NCBI RefSeq assembly: GCF_024228315.1 | Contig: NZ_CP100454.1 | Location: 2,728,001-2,792,000 of the forward strand | Direction of reading: 5' to 3' | Length of the DNA: 64,000 bases | From: Halomarina pelagica | GTDB lineage: Archaea; Halobacteriota; Halobacteria; Halobacteriales; Haloarculaceae | Shown here: in pieces, positions 7,582 to 16,290 of the stretch | Numbering within the stretch: the first letter of the stretch is position 1 | Layout: every line of letters begins with the position of its first letter | Made by a program: the position numbers and the translations under genes | Notes under the pieces: generated by a model | Databases searched by the model: none | What the model was told of the DNA's origin: nothing | Seen by the model: the letters and a program-made list of their open reading frames with translations, nothing else

Positions 7582-8889
7582 ATGACCGAGTGGATCGGCG
7601 TGACGTTCACGAGTCGAGTGGGGTGGGACCACCTCGAGACCCTCGTCGACGTCGGCGACCGGATGGCCGGCAGCGACGGGGAGCGCGAGGCGGCCGAGCG
7701 CACCCGCGACGCGCTCTCTGCCGCCGGCGCGCGCGACGCCCACCTCGACGAGTTCGAGGTACAGAGATGGACGCGCGGCGACAGCGTCGTCCGCGCGGGC
7801 GGCACCGAGCAGGCGTGTCTCGCCCTCCCGCGCAGCCCCGCGGGGAGCGCCACCGGCGAGTTCGCCGACCTCGGCTACGGCCTGCCGGAGGACTTCGACG
7901 GCGACCTCGACGGGAAGGTCGTGATGGTCTCGTCGGACGTCCCGGACTACTACGAACGGTTCATCCACCGCCGGGAGAAGTACTACCGGGCGGTGCGGGC
8001 GGGGGCGTCGGCGTTCGTCTTCAGGAACCACGTCGAGGGCTGTCTCGCCCCGACGGGGAGCGTCGGAACGCCGGAGGATCCCATCGGCGACGTCCCGGCG
8101 GTCGGCGTCTCGAGCGAGGTGGGCGCGCGGCTCGCGCGGCGGTTCGGCGACGCTGGCGAGGCGGTCACCGTCGAGGTCGACTGCGAGCACGGCCCGGCGA
8201 CCAGCCAGAACGTCCACGCGGTCCTCGGGCCCGCGACCGACGAGGAGGTGTTCGTGACGAGCCACGTCGACGCCCACGACATCGCCGAGGGCGCGATGGA
8301 CAACGGCGCGGGGACGGCGATGGTCGTCGAACTCGCCAACGCGCTCGCAATGCGCGAGCGGGAACTCGAGACGCGGGTCCACTTCGTCTGTTACGGCAGC
8401 GAGGAGGTGGGCCTCTGCGGGTCGAGTTACGACGCCGGGAAGCGCGACCTCGACTCGATCAAGGCGATCGTCAACTGCGACGGCGTGCTCCAGGGTCGGA
8501 CGCTCTCGGCGTACACGCACGGGTTCGACGACCTCGACGCCGTCCTCCGGTCGGTCGCGGAGCGCTTCGACCACCCGATCTCGACGAACCCCCAGCAGGG
8601 ACCGCACAGCGACCACTGGCCGTACGTGCTGTCGGGAGGCGTCCCCGCCTACCACGTCACGAGCGAGACCGGCGAGCGGGGACGGGGGTGGGGCCACACC
8701 CGGGCGGACACGCTGGACAAACTGGAGTCGCGCGACCTGCGCGAGGGGGCCATCCTCCTGACCGACCTCGTCGTCCGCCTCGCGCGCGAGGACACGACGA
8801 TCGCCCGCCAGTCGCGGGAGGAGATCGTCGCCGCCCTCGAGCGGGAGGGCCACGCCGAGGGGCTCCGGGTCACGGGGGACCTCCCGTGA
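7582..8889 (+). CDS. M28 family metallopeptidase
   Basis: A 435-residue zinc aminopeptidase/carboxypeptidase-like protein of family M28. Metal ligands fit the family: H228 and D230 (SHVDAHD), D240 (AMDNGAG), E274 and E275 (GSEEVG), D300 (NCDGV) and H342 (GPHSDHW). A PA-type insert between the N-terminal part and the catalytic core covers about residues 60-200. No signal peptide or lipobox is visible, so it is probably cytosolic. The start is ATG 7582 (MTEWIGVT). It is transcribed divergently from the polyprenyl synthase, with an AACGCTTAGGCC element about 30 nt upstream as a possible promoter. Confidence 0.9.
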   Translation: MTEWIGVTFTSRVGWDHLETLVDVGDRMAGSDGEREAAERTRDALSAAGARDAHLDEFEVQRWTRGDSVVRAGGTEQACLALPRSPAGSATGEFADLGYGLPEDFDGDLDGKVVMVSSDVPDYYERFIHRREKYYRAVRAGASAFVFRNHVEGCLAPTGSVGTPEDPIGDVPAVGVSSEVGARLARRFGDAGEAVTVEVDCEHGPATSQNVHAVLGPATDEEVFVTSHVDAHDIAEGAMDNGAGTAMVVELANALAMRERELETRVHFVCYGSEEVGLCGSSYDAGKRDLDSIKAIVNCDGVLQGRTLSAYTHGFDDLDAVLRSVAERFDHPISTNPQQGPHSDHWPYVLSGGVPAYHVTSETGERGRGWGHTRADTLDKLESRDLREGAILLTDLVVRLAREDTTIARQSREEIVAALEREGHAEGLRVTGDLP

Positions 8890-8944
8890 TCGGGGCCGCG
8901 AGCGTGAGTCACGCTTTTGGACGGGCGACGCGAGGGGGGCAGTA

Positions 8945-9718
8945 ATGACGAGCGACGAGGGCGGGGGCGCGGGCGACCGATCGACCGACCCGGACGGCGT
9001 CGCCCGGGTCGGCGTCCCGGGGTCGGTCCCCGGGTCGGTCACCTCGGCCATCGAGGACGCGGACGCGGAGTACGTCGCCGTCTCCCCGGACGACCTCCCC
9101 CCGGACCTCGACGCGGTCGTCGCGGTCGGCGAGGGGACGGTGCTGTCCCTCGCGCCCGACTGCCGCACGCCGATCCTCGCGGTCGACGCGGACTCGCCGC
9201 TCTCCGTCCCGCTGGCGGCGGTCGACGAGGCGATCGCGACCGTCGCGGCGGGAGCGGGTCGGACCGTCGAGGTGCCGGTCGTCGCGGCCCGCCACGCCGG
9301 CGGGCGGACCCACGCGCTGATGGACGTGATGCTCGTCGCCGCCTCCCCGGCGCGGATCTCGGAGTACTCCGTCGAGAGCGGCGGGCGGACGGTCGCGCGC
9401 TTCCGCGCCGACGGGGTGGTGGTCGCCACCCCGTTCGGCAGCCACGGCTACGCGCGAGCGGCGGGCGGCCCGGCGCTCGCGCTCGGGAGCGGCGTCGCCG
9501 CGGTCGTCCCCGTCGCGCCGTTCGCCATCGATCCCGACCGGTGGGTCCTCCCGCTGGGAACGGTGACGCTGCGCGTCGAGCGCGACGAGGCCGCCGTCGA
9601 ACTGCTCGCTGACGACCGCAGCGCGGGCCCGGTCGCGCCGAACGATCCCGTGCGCGTCGAGCCGGCGGGGTCGCTCCGATTTCTCGCGACCGACGGGCGA
9701 GGATTGGAAAGGCACTAA
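8945..9718 (+). CDS. Degenerate NAD-kinase-like protein
   Basis: A 257-residue protein with the fold signature of ATP-NAD kinases. TPFGSHGYARAAGGPAL at 162-178 corresponds to the family's TPTGSTAY motif, and the C-terminal beta-rich half aligns by eye. However, the catalytic GGDGT is V61-G-E-G-T65, with Glu for the Asp, and the usual Asn-Glu pair appears as M126-D127 (ALMDVM). The first 25 residues are an acidic Gly/Ser/Asp extension. I infer a pseudokinase or a changed substrate. It lies 55 bp after the M28 gene and 24 bp before the next membrane-protein gene, so the three may be co-transcribed. Confidence 0.75.
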   Translation: MTSDEGGGAGDRSTDPDGVARVGVPGSVPGSVTSAIEDADAEYVAVSPDDLPPDLDAVVAVGEGTVLSLAPDCRTPILAVDADSPLSVPLAAVDEAIATVAAGAGRTVEVPVVAARHAGGRTHALMDVMLVAASPARISEYSVESGGRTVARFRADGVVVATPFGSHGYARAAGGPALALGSGVAAVVPVAPFAIDPDRWVLPLGTVTLRVERDEAAVELLADDRSAGPVAPNDPVRVEPAGSLRFLATDGRGLERH

Positions 9719-9742
9719 AGGGAGCGCAACGCCCACCTACGT

Positions 9743-10192
9743 ATGGAACCCTCGGCTTCCTCGGTCTCGCTGTTCGGCCCGATCGACGCCATCCTCGGGC
9801 CGTACATCGGCTACATCCTGCTCGCCCTCGTGGTGGTGAACATGGTCGCCCGGGCGGCCGAGCACGGACAGCACGTCAAGCAGGCGCGCGACGGCGGCGC
9901 GGACGCGCTCACGCGCAGTCCCGTCCGCGTGGCGACGAACGCCCTCCTGCTCGTCGGCGCGTTCTACTTCGCGACCGTCGAGTACCACGCGGGGATCGTC
10001 CTCTCCGTGCTGGTCGTCGGCCTGGTCATCGCCGACCTCTTCGAGTTCGAGTCGCGGCTGGTCGAGGCCCGCCGCGAGATCGACATCGAACGACCCAAGG
10101 GCTCCATCGCCGCGTCCGTCCTCGTGCTGCTGTACGCGGCCTACACCAGCCTGTTCTTCCTCATCGCCGGCGTCTGGGACGCGATCATCTGA
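9743..10192 (+). CDS. Haloarchaeal membrane protein (DUF7313-type)
   Basis: A 149-residue protein with about four hydrophobic helices: 17-37 (YIGYILLALVVVNMVA), 69-84, 86-104 and 125-147. A short charged loop RAAEHGQHVKQARDGG follows the first helix. It matches my memory of the haloarchaeal DUF7313 family, for which no function is known. It follows the NAD-kinase-like gene by 24 bp. On its right the strand changes at the rubrerythrin-like and cytochrome bc genes. Confidence 0.75.
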   Translation: MEPSASSVSLFGPIDAILGPYIGYILLALVVVNMVARAAEHGQHVKQARDGGADALTRSPVRVATNALLLVGAFYFATVEYHAGIVLSVLVVGLVIADLFEFESRLVEARREIDIERPKGSIAASVLVLLYAAYTSLFFLIAGVWDAII

Positions 10193-10279
10193 GGCCGGCG
10201 CGACGCCCGGTCGCTCGCTCGTCCCGGTCGCGCCCCCGAATCGCCCCCGCCGCGACGCCCAGGATCGCCGCGGCGGGAC

Positions 10280-10429
10280 TCACTTCTCTCGCGACTGGCT
10301 GATGTTCCGCATCCGGCCGCCGCAGTTCGGACAGTCCCCGGGGCGGGAGTCCGCCTCGACTCGCTCGCCGCACGCCACGCACTCGTACGTGTACGGCGGA
10401 TCCCGCTCGTACGGATCTTCGGCACCCAT
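10280..10429 (-). CDS. Rubrerythrin-like zinc-ribbon microprotein (49 aa)
   Basis: A 49-residue protein starting MGAEDPYER, with two CxxC knuckles (YECVACGE and GDCPNCGG) about 16 residues apart. This is the arrangement of the rubredoxin-like/rubrerythrin zinc ribbon. Haloarchaeal genomes carry many such 45-60-residue 'rubrerythrin-like domain' proteins, whose role is unknown. It lies downstream of the cytochrome bc cluster on the same strand, 200 bp from the nearest member, so it may be separately transcribed. The gap 10430-10629 shows no further gene. Confidence 0.8.
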   Translation of the reverse strand: MGAEDPYERDPPYTYECVACGERVEADSRPGDCPNCGGRMRNISQSREK

Positions 10430-10629
10430 GTGAGGCGCTACCGAGGCGACGCCCCTATGCCTTGTGGCAGTCGTTTCGACACGCGGACAGGAACTGTCGG
10501 GTCGAGCGTCGGCGTCGAGAAACGAGTGAAGGCGGTCGCGTCCCGCGTCGCTCGCCGACGCGTACCGCGGGAGAGGACGGTGCGGTGGTTCCGATTCGAT
10601 TCGATCCGACGCCGGCCGACGCGACTCGA

Positions 10630-10890
10630 CTACTGTCCGGCGCGCGCCTCGCGGAGCTGGTTGATCGCCGGGATGACGACCCAGAAGGTGAACGCGCCGA
10701 TGAGGGCGAAGTAGAAGAACCCTTCCTTGAGGACGAGCGCGAGCTGGTCGTAGAACGTCAGCGTCTCCGGAGCCGGCGTGATGAGCTGTCCGCTCGCGAA
10801 TTCGGGGGTGTTGTACCAGCCGGCGAAGACGAGCCAGCCGAACCCGCCGAGGATGAGCGCCGAGAGTCCCTTGATGAATTCGTCAGCCAT
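10630..10890 (-). CDS. Small membrane subunit of the bc cluster (DUF7314-type)
   Basis: An 86-residue protein with two predicted helices, about 8-26 (LSALILGGFGWLVFAGW) and 52-73 (GFFYFALIGAFTFWVVIPAI), and short polar ends. It is the last gene of the cytochrome bc cluster, 9 bp after the DUF7315-type gene. I recall the family as DUF7314, restricted to haloarchaea. Position suggests a small accessory subunit of the quinol-oxidising complex (inference). It has no cofactor-binding residues. Confidence 0.75.
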   Translation of the reverse strand: MADEFIKGLSALILGGFGWLVFAGWYNTPEFASGQLITPAPETLTFYDQLALVLKEGFFYFALIGAFTFWVVIPAINQLREARAGQ

Positions 10891-10899
10891 TATCGGACG

Positions 10900-11424
10900 T
10901 TAGTCACGGTCGTCTTTAGGGTTTCCCATTCCCTCGGTGCGAAACCGGGTCCCGAGGACGTAGGTCCCCGCGCCGACGCCGATGAGTACGATCCCCAGGA
11001 GCGCGAAGACGACCTGCAGGACGCCGGAGGGGACCGGGAGCCGCGGGAGCGCCGACTGGACGGCGAACGGAACGGGGGGGAGGACGGCCGGGAGGCCGAC
11101 CGCCGTCCCGACGACCCCCGGGACGCCGAAGAGCGACGCGTAGAACAGCGCGCCGCCGACGAGGACGCGCTCGCCGACCGACGCCGTCGGCCGCAGTCGG
11201 CGGTAGCCGAGGTAGAGCGCGAGGGGGAGGGCGACGCCGACGACCAGCCCGAGCAGCAGGAACCGCTGGACGACGTTGGTCGCGGCGTCGAGAAACAGGA
11301 ACCCGAGGACGACGAACGTAACGGCGACGAGCGTCGAGGAGACGATGACGGTCTTGTAGAGGTCGAGTGAGACCACCACGTCGCCGTCCGCCCCGCGGCG
11401 CGGCTGGTCGGGTCCGTCTGACAT
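10900..11424 (-). CDS. Membrane protein of the bc cluster (DUF7315-type)
   Basis: A 174-residue protein with four hydrophobic segments, about 27-47, 53-71, 86-108 and 135-158. The acidic N-terminus contains a DVVVSLDLYKT segment before the first helix. It sits between the cytochrome b C-terminal gene (26 bp upstream) and the 86-residue membrane gene. It matches the haloarchaeal DUF7315 family as I remember it. No heme- or metal-binding motif is visible, so a structural role in the bc complex is the simplest reading. Confidence 0.75.
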   Translation of the reverse strand: MSDGPDQPRRGADGDVVVSLDLYKTVIVSSTLVAVTFVVLGFLFLDAATNVVQRFLLLGLVVGVALPLALYLGYRRLRPTASVGERVLVGGALFYASLFGVPGVVGTAVGLPAVLPPVPFAVQSALPRLPVPSGVLQVVFALLGIVLIGVGAGTYVLGTRFRTEGMGNPKDDRD

Positions 11425-11450
11425 GATAGCAGTGAGGGGCCGCGCTTACT

Positions 11451-12215
11451 TCACTTCGGCGGACGGAGCCGGTAGTACCGCCGGTTGAGTTCGAACATGT
11501 ACCCCTCGCGCATCGACTTGAGCACCGCGTAGGCGATGAACCCGCCCACGAACGGGAGCAGGAACGTCAGGTCGAACAGCAGGTGCGGCTCGACCGGCAC
11601 CAGGTTCTTGATCGACAGGACGCTGATCGTCGCCGCGAAGATCACGCCGAAGACGCCGACGGCCGCCCAGAACGGCTGCTCGACGGGGCGGCGGGCCGAC
11701 CCCTTGTTGAGGAAGGGGACGATGGCGATGAACCCGACGACGACGAGGTTCGCCAGCACGCCGTAGGTCCGGTCTGCCATCAGCTTCTGGCCGCCCAGGA
11801 GGCTGATCTCGGGGTTGAGCGGGCCGAGCTTGAGCAGGCCGAACGACCAGTAGAGATACCAGTCGGGCAGGATGACCGGCGGCGTCTGACTCGGGTTCGC
11901 CGGCGCGTCGATGTGCGGGGGCAGCGCCGCCGCGAGGAAGATGATCATGCCCACGAAGAAGCTCGTCAACGCGAGGTTGCGAATCATCTCGTGGGGCCAC
12001 GTCGGGAAGCCGAGGACGTCGCGCTCGATGTAGCTCGACTCCGTGCGGAGGTCCTGGTCCTCCCGGCGGGCGCGTTCGAAGTACTCGTACGTCAGGCGAG
12101 GCAGCCCCTGAGAACGAGCCTTCCGCTCGCTCCACGTGGGCGTCTCGTCGTCCGGGGCAACGATGCCGGTCCCGTCGGCCCGAACCTCCTCGCCGCTCTC
12201 GTCGCTCGGAGGCAT
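11451..12215 (-). CDS. Cytochrome b C-terminal subunit (subunit IV-like)
   Basis: A 254-residue protein equivalent to the C-terminal half of cytochrome b, or subunit IV of b6f. An acidic soluble N-terminus of about 85 residues precedes three or four helices. The Qo-site motif appears as LPDWYLYW, with PDWY in place of PEWY, near residue 120. Its partner is the separate cytochrome b N-terminal gene upstream. A 172-bp gap (12216-12387) between the two is long for an operon and shows nothing I can assign. It takes part in quinol oxidation in the cytoplasmic membrane. Confidence 0.88.
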   Translation of the reverse strand: MPPSDESGEEVRADGTGIVAPDDETPTWSERKARSQGLPRLTYEYFERARREDQDLRTESSYIERDVLGFPTWPHEMIRNLALTSFFVGMIIFLAAALPPHIDAPANPSQTPPVILPDWYLYWSFGLLKLGPLNPEISLLGGQKLMADRTYGVLANLVVVGFIAIVPFLNKGSARRPVEQPFWAAVGVFGVIFAATISVLSIKNLVPVEPHLLFDLTFLLPFVGGFIAYAVLKSMREGYMFELNRRYYRLRPPK

Positions 12216-12387
12216 GTCTACGTACCACTCTCTAGCTGGGGGGCAATCTTCAACGTTGTGTTAGACGCCTCGGCGGTACGGAGGAAAAACGAGCGACCGC
12301 TTGCCGATGGCCGGGACGTGACGCGACGCTCGCGAGGGACGAGAGGGAGAAGAGGACGGACGAACCCGCGTGCCGGCTCAGTGCGGC

Positions 12388-13182
12388 TCAGTGCGGCTCG
12401 GCGATGCCCTGCATCCAGACGATGCCGATGTGGATGGCGATGAGCGTCGTCGCGACGAACGGGAGCAGGAAGACGTGGATGATGTACATCCGCTGGAGCG
12501 TCGCCTGGCTCAGCGTGAAGCCGCCGAACAGCAACTGGGCGACCCACTCGCCCGCGAGCGGGATCGAGAGGCTCATCTCGACGCCGATCTGGCCGGCCCA
12601 GAAGGCGAGCTGGTCCCACGGGAGCAGGTAGCCGGTGTACCCGAAGACCATCGTCAGCGAGATGAGGACGATGCCGATGATCCAGTTGAGTTCGCGCGGT
12701 TCCTTGTACGCGCCGGTGAAGTAGACGCGAAGCATGTGCAGGAACACGGCCGCGACCATCACCTGCGCGGACCACCGGTGTAACGACCGGAGGAAGAACC
12801 CGAAGTTCAGCTCGGTCATGATGTAGGTGATGGAGCTGTACGCCGCCGTCGGGTCGCCCGTCGTCGCGGGCGAGTAGTAGAACCCGAGGAGCGCGCCGCT
12901 GATGGCGGCGACGACGTAGGCGATGGTACTGAACGACCCGAGGGCGTACAGGGGATACCAGTACCAGAACTTGTTGTCGAGGTTGTACTGTTCGGTGTGG
13001 CTCTTGGGCATCTGGAGGTTGACCTTGTAGTAGAGGTTCTCGAGGACCTCGAGGTAGTCAACGATGCGCAGACGCCGGTCGAGCCAGATGAGGACCGTCA
13101 GGTAGCCACGCTCGACCGGCGAGAGCTCCTTGCTCTGCATCCAGCCGTCGTGGTCCATCTCGTCCTTGCGTTCTAGGCTCAT
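12388..13182 (-). CDS. Cytochrome b N-terminal subunit (b6-like)
   Basis: A 264-residue, four-helix di-heme cytochrome b. Heme ligands: the two His in LHRWSAQVMVAAVFLH (13 residues between) and in HVFLLPFVATTLIAIH (14 between). The 14-residue spacing in the second pair is that of cytochrome b6, not mitochondrial cytochrome b. Other b6 hallmarks are YIMTELNFG, KEPRELNW and LPWDQLAFW. The Cys that holds heme c_n in b6 (YC-LGG) is Ala here (YALGSFS). Its N-terminus is longer and more acidic than b6. It is the upstream partner of the subunit IV-like gene. Confidence 0.92.
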   Translation of the reverse strand: MSLERKDEMDHDGWMQSKELSPVERGYLTVLIWLDRRLRIVDYLEVLENLYYKVNLQMPKSHTEQYNLDNKFWYWYPLYALGSFSTIAYVVAAISGALLGFYYSPATTGDPTAAYSSITYIMTELNFGFFLRSLHRWSAQVMVAAVFLHMLRVYFTGAYKEPRELNWIIGIVLISLTMVFGYTGYLLPWDQLAFWAGQIGVEMSLSIPLAGEWVAQLLFGGFTLSQATLQRMYIIHVFLLPFVATTLIAIHIGIVWMQGIAEPH

Positions 13183-13218
13183 GGGGTTTGGTGACTCACA
13201 GGGGTTCGATCGGTTTAG

Positions 13219-14097
13219 CTATTCTCCACTGCCGCCGCTCTCCGGTTCGGGCCGCGGGAGCGCGACGAAGGACTTCTGGACCCAGCTGTAGGGGGCGTAC
13301 ACCGACTGGTGACACTGGCAGTACACCTTGTTCTCGGCGTTGAACTTCGCGCTGTCGGGGTAGGCCTTGAACGCGGGGACGCAACAGAAGTGCGTGCACT
13401 TGTCCAGCCACGCCATGAAGCCGGTCTCGGTGGTCGCCGCGCGGATGAACTCGGCGATCGGGCCGTCCTGCTGGCGCATCTCGATCACGTCGTCGCTGCG
13501 GACGACCTGCACCGGGATGGTCTCGGACGCCTCGACGTCCTTCGAGCGCCAGGTCGCCATCGCGGGCTTGCCGAGCCCCGGTCTGCCGACGCCGGTGTCG
13601 AAGTTCTTGTAGTCGTCGAACATCGAGACGTTCAGCGGTTCGCCCTCGGGGATCTCAGCCTGCCACTCGTAGGGCGAGTCCGCAGAGGAGAGAAACGCGT
13701 TGTCCTGGTCGGCGCTGGGCTGGATGCCCGAGTAGGTCTGGACGCCGCAGTACTGGAACCACTCGGAGGAGTACGTGACGCCGCCGAGTTCCGTCTCGGC
13801 GACCTCGAACGTCTGTCCGGCCTCCTCCTTGGTCTTCACCTCCGGCCAGAGACCCTGAATGGTGCCGTCGTCGGCGATCTCGACCGGGATGACGGGCATC
13901 CCGCGCGGGGCGGGACCGTCGGTGTTCTCGATGCCGACGAACTTCGTGATACCGCCGCCGGAACCGATCGGCGCGGTCGCCGTCCCGAGGGCGGCGGCCG
14001 CGCCCGTCCCGGCACCGGCGAGCACTCCTGCGCCGACCACTCCCTTCACGAAGCGTCGGCGACCCGTTTCTGTCGGATATTTGTCGTCGTCTGCCAT
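13219..14097 (-). CDS. Rieske iron-sulfur subunit, Tat-exported
   Basis: A 292-residue Rieske [2Fe-2S] protein that takes electrons from quinol at the Qo site. The Tat-type N-terminus is GRRRFVKGVVGAG, with a hydrophobic stretch to about residue 45. Cluster ligands are C234 and H236 (KCTHFCC), and C260 and H263 (YCQCHQS). C239 and C262 can form the stabilising disulfide. The region between membrane segment and cluster fold (about 50-225) is longer than in bacterial Rieske proteins. It follows the DUF7318-type gene by one base and precedes cytochrome b by 36 bp. Confidence 0.92.
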   Translation of the reverse strand: MADDDKYPTETGRRRFVKGVVGAGVLAGAGTGAAAALGTATAPIGSGGGITKFVGIENTDGPAPRGMPVIPVEIADDGTIQGLWPEVKTKEEAGQTFEVAETELGGVTYSSEWFQYCGVQTYSGIQPSADQDNAFLSSADSPYEWQAEIPEGEPLNVSMFDDYKNFDTGVGRPGLGKPAMATWRSKDVEASETIPVQVVRSDDVIEMRQQDGPIAEFIRAATTETGFMAWLDKCTHFCCVPAFKAYPDSAKFNAENKVYCQCHQSVYAPYSWVQKSFVALPRPEPESGGSGE

Positions 14098-14098
14098 G

Positions 14099-14485
14099 TT
14101 ATCGTTTGTAGTAGGGGTAGACCGCGCGCTTTACGTTCTCCCACGCGTCGCCGCCGGACTGCGTGCCGTGGACGTCCTCCTCGCGGACGTAGAGGTCCTC
14201 CCACTTGCGCCGGCGTTTCTTGACGATCATCACGTCCGGCAGGAACTCCTTGCGGTAGAGCAGGAGGATGAACGACAGATCGACGAAGACGAGCGCGAGC
14301 AGGCCGCCCAGGAACATGTTCCCGAACGGGTCGAGGCCCCACCCGCTGGTGAGGCCGTAGGTGAACATCCCGACGAGCACCACCTCGATGACGGTGAGCA
14401 ACACGATGGCGATGGCCGCCGTCGTGCTCTCGCGGGCCGGTTCGTAGCGGTGGATGTCGCCGTAACTGTTGTTTCCTGAACTCAT
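14099..14485 (-). CDS. Membrane subunit of the bc cluster (DUF7318-type)
   Basis: A 128-residue protein with two helices at about 22-42 and 57-76, and a basic then acidic C-terminus (KKRRRKWEDL). Its ATG overlaps the halocyanin stop codon (TGATG at 14483-14487), so translation is probably coupled. It matches the haloarchaeal DUF7318 family as I remember it. Its conserved position between halocyanin and Rieske genes suggests a structural or assembly role in the complex (inference). Confidence 0.75.
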   Translation of the reverse strand: MSSGNNSYGDIHRYEPARESTTAAIAIVLLTVIEVVLVGMFTYGLTSGWGLDPFGNMFLGGLLALVFVDLSFILLLYRKEFLPDVMIVKKRRRKWEDLYVREEDVHGTQSGGDAWENVKRAVYPYYKR

Positions 14486-15240
14486 CAGTTACCACCCTTC
14501 GTGTTGGGGCTCTCGCCGTACTTCAGCAGGAAGAACGTGAAGATGAGCGAGGAGAGCATCATCATGATCGTCGCGATGCCGACGAAGTGCGGCTGGAGGG
14601 GCACGCCCATCTCCTCGGGGTCGGCCGGTTCCGCGGCCGCGGCGGTGGCCGACTTCCGCGGGACGTTGTCGCCGATGGCGATCGCGCCGAGCATGCCCTG
14701 GCCGGCGTGGGGATCGCACTGATAGGTGACGATGGGCCCGCCGGTCGCCTTCCACTCGTAGGTACCGGACGACTGGATGTCGCTGGCGAAGTCCGCTCCC
14801 TGCTGGGCCGCCACGTTGTGGCCGGCCGACTGCCACTCCCAGACGATCGTCGCGCCCTCGTCGACGTGGACGGCGACCGGATCGAACGCGAGCCCCCCCT
14901 CGCCCACCCCCACCTGCACCGTCACCTTCTTCTTCCCGCGGGCGTCGACGGTGCTCCCTTCGGACCAGCCGTTCGCGCCGTCGAGCCACCCGCCGTAGTC
15001 GATCGGCCCGCTCCCGCCGCCACCACCGCCACCGCCGCCGGCGGAGGCGTTCCCACCGGACGCGTTGCCCCCTGTAGCATTGCCCCCGGTGGCGTTTCCC
15101 CCGGTGGCGTTACCACCGGAGGAGGCGTTTCCGCCGCCGGTCGTGTTGTTCCCGCCCGCCTGGGCGGCGGCTGACCCGGCGGCAGCCGTGACGACACCGG
15201 CGGTCCCGCCGGCCGTCATGAGAAATTCCCGTCTATTCAT
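14485..15240 (-). CDS. Halocyanin-domain blue copper protein, membrane-anchored
   Basis: A 251-residue type 1 copper protein and probable electron acceptor of the bc complex. The start at 15240 gives MNRREFLMTAGG, a Tat signal. A Gly/Asn/Ala/Ser linker follows with repeated GGNATGGNATGG units (about 35-80), then a halocyanin domain. Copper ligands fit: His in SAGHNVAAQ, and Cys-His-Met in YQCDPHAGQGMLG. A hydrophobic C-terminal helix (FVGIATIMMMLSSLIFTFFLL) anchors it. The linker has many N-x-T/S sequons and is a plausible N-glycosylated spacer on the cell exterior. Confidence 0.92.
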   Translation of the reverse strand: MNRREFLMTAGGTAGVVTAAAGSAAAQAGGNNTTGGGNASSGGNATGGNATGGNATGGNASGGNASAGGGGGGGGGSGPIDYGGWLDGANGWSEGSTVDARGKKKVTVQVGVGEGGLAFDPVAVHVDEGATIVWEWQSAGHNVAAQQGADFASDIQSSGTYEWKATGGPIVTYQCDPHAGQGMLGAIAIGDNVPRKSATAAAAEPADPEEMGVPLQPHFVGIATIMMMLSSLIFTFFLLKYGESPNTKGGN

Positions 15241-15307
15241 GCACAGTCTCACTCCGAACCGGGTTCGTATAAACCCACCGAACGCACCGAGAGGGTCGCT
15301 CTCGCCC

Positions 15308-16171
15308 CTACGCGGCGTTCTCGCCGGAATCAGTGTCGGAGCGTTCCTCGCCGGGGTCGGGCAGTCGCCCGCGCTCGATCTCGTCGAGGAACGCCGGGCG
15401 CTCGTCGGAGTCCAGTCCGATCGCCCGCAGGCGGTTGCGGTACTCCTCGGCGCGGAACCGATCGGACAGGCGGGCGTTCGCCACGATCAGGAACAGCAGG
15501 CCGCCGATGACCAGGAGGCCGAACCCAACCGTCACGGCGAGGAGCACGTCGACGCCGAAGAGGGGGACGGACGCGAACATGAACAGCGCCATCAGCAACT
15601 GGACGCCGCCGACGATCTGGAGCATCCGATTGCCGAGTTCGCCGCTCCCCTCGGGTACGTCGAGCGGCCGGGGCAGGGTCTCGCCCTCGGGCGGGTCGGG
15701 CACCTCGTAGTCGTCCATCGAGCAGAGCGCGACCGTCGGTTTCACGTCGCGCAGGACGGTGCCCGTCCCCTCGACGCTGCCGTCGAGGGAGACGACCGCG
15801 TACCCCTCGTCCGAGTAGGCGACGACGCGATCCGGCTCCGAGAAGCGCTCGAGGCGCGCGAACACGTCGCGGTCGGCGATGCGGTTCTTCAGGTCCGCCT
15901 CGACGCGGTCGAGCAGTTCGGGACCCGTGATCCACGTCTCGGGGTCGAAGACCGCCTCCCACTCCTCCGCGGACATGCGGGCCATGTCCTCCGGCCCGAA
16001 GTCGTCGAAGTCGTACTTCTCTTCGACCTGCGCGCGGAGTTCGTCGAGTGAACTATCGTCGTCCGTCGCCCCGCCCGGCGGCGACTCGCGGACGTCCCCC
16101 TCCCCGTCCGCAGGGTCCGTCGCGTCCGCGGCGTCGTCGGGTTCGTCGGCCGACGACCGGGGGTCAACCAT
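15308..16171 (-). CDS. Membrane protein upstream of halocyanin (DUF7319-type)
   Basis: A 287-residue protein with an acidic, disordered-looking N-terminus, a soluble middle part, two helices at about 170-215 and an acidic C-terminal tail. ATG 16171 (MVDPRSSADE) is chosen because the upstream extension is Arg/Ala-rich and overlaps the promoter region of the divergent gene. I recall the family as DUF7319, found beside haloarchaeal bc genes. Its place at the head of the cluster, 67 bp before halocyanin, suggests a regulatory or assembly role (inference). Confidence 0.75.
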   Translation of the reverse strand: MVDPRSSADEPDDAADATDPADGEGDVRESPPGGATDDDSSLDELRAQVEEKYDFDDFGPEDMARMSAEEWEAVFDPETWITGPELLDRVEADLKNRIADRDVFARLERFSEPDRVVAYSDEGYAVVSLDGSVEGTGTVLRDVKPTVALCSMDDYEVPDPPEGETLPRPLDVPEGSGELGNRMLQIVGGVQLLMALFMFASVPLFGVDVLLAVTVGFGLLVIGGLLFLIVANARLSDRFRAEEYRNRLRAIGLDSDERPAFLDEIERGRLPDPGEERSDTDSGENAA

Positions 16172-16290
16172 GTCCGCGAGTACGCCGGCGCGTCGTATAG
16201 GCGTTCCGACGACGGCCGCCGCACCGCCGCCACACCGCCGCCTCGCGGCGCTTTCGTCACCCTGAAGCGCCCGCACCTCGAAATCCGTGT

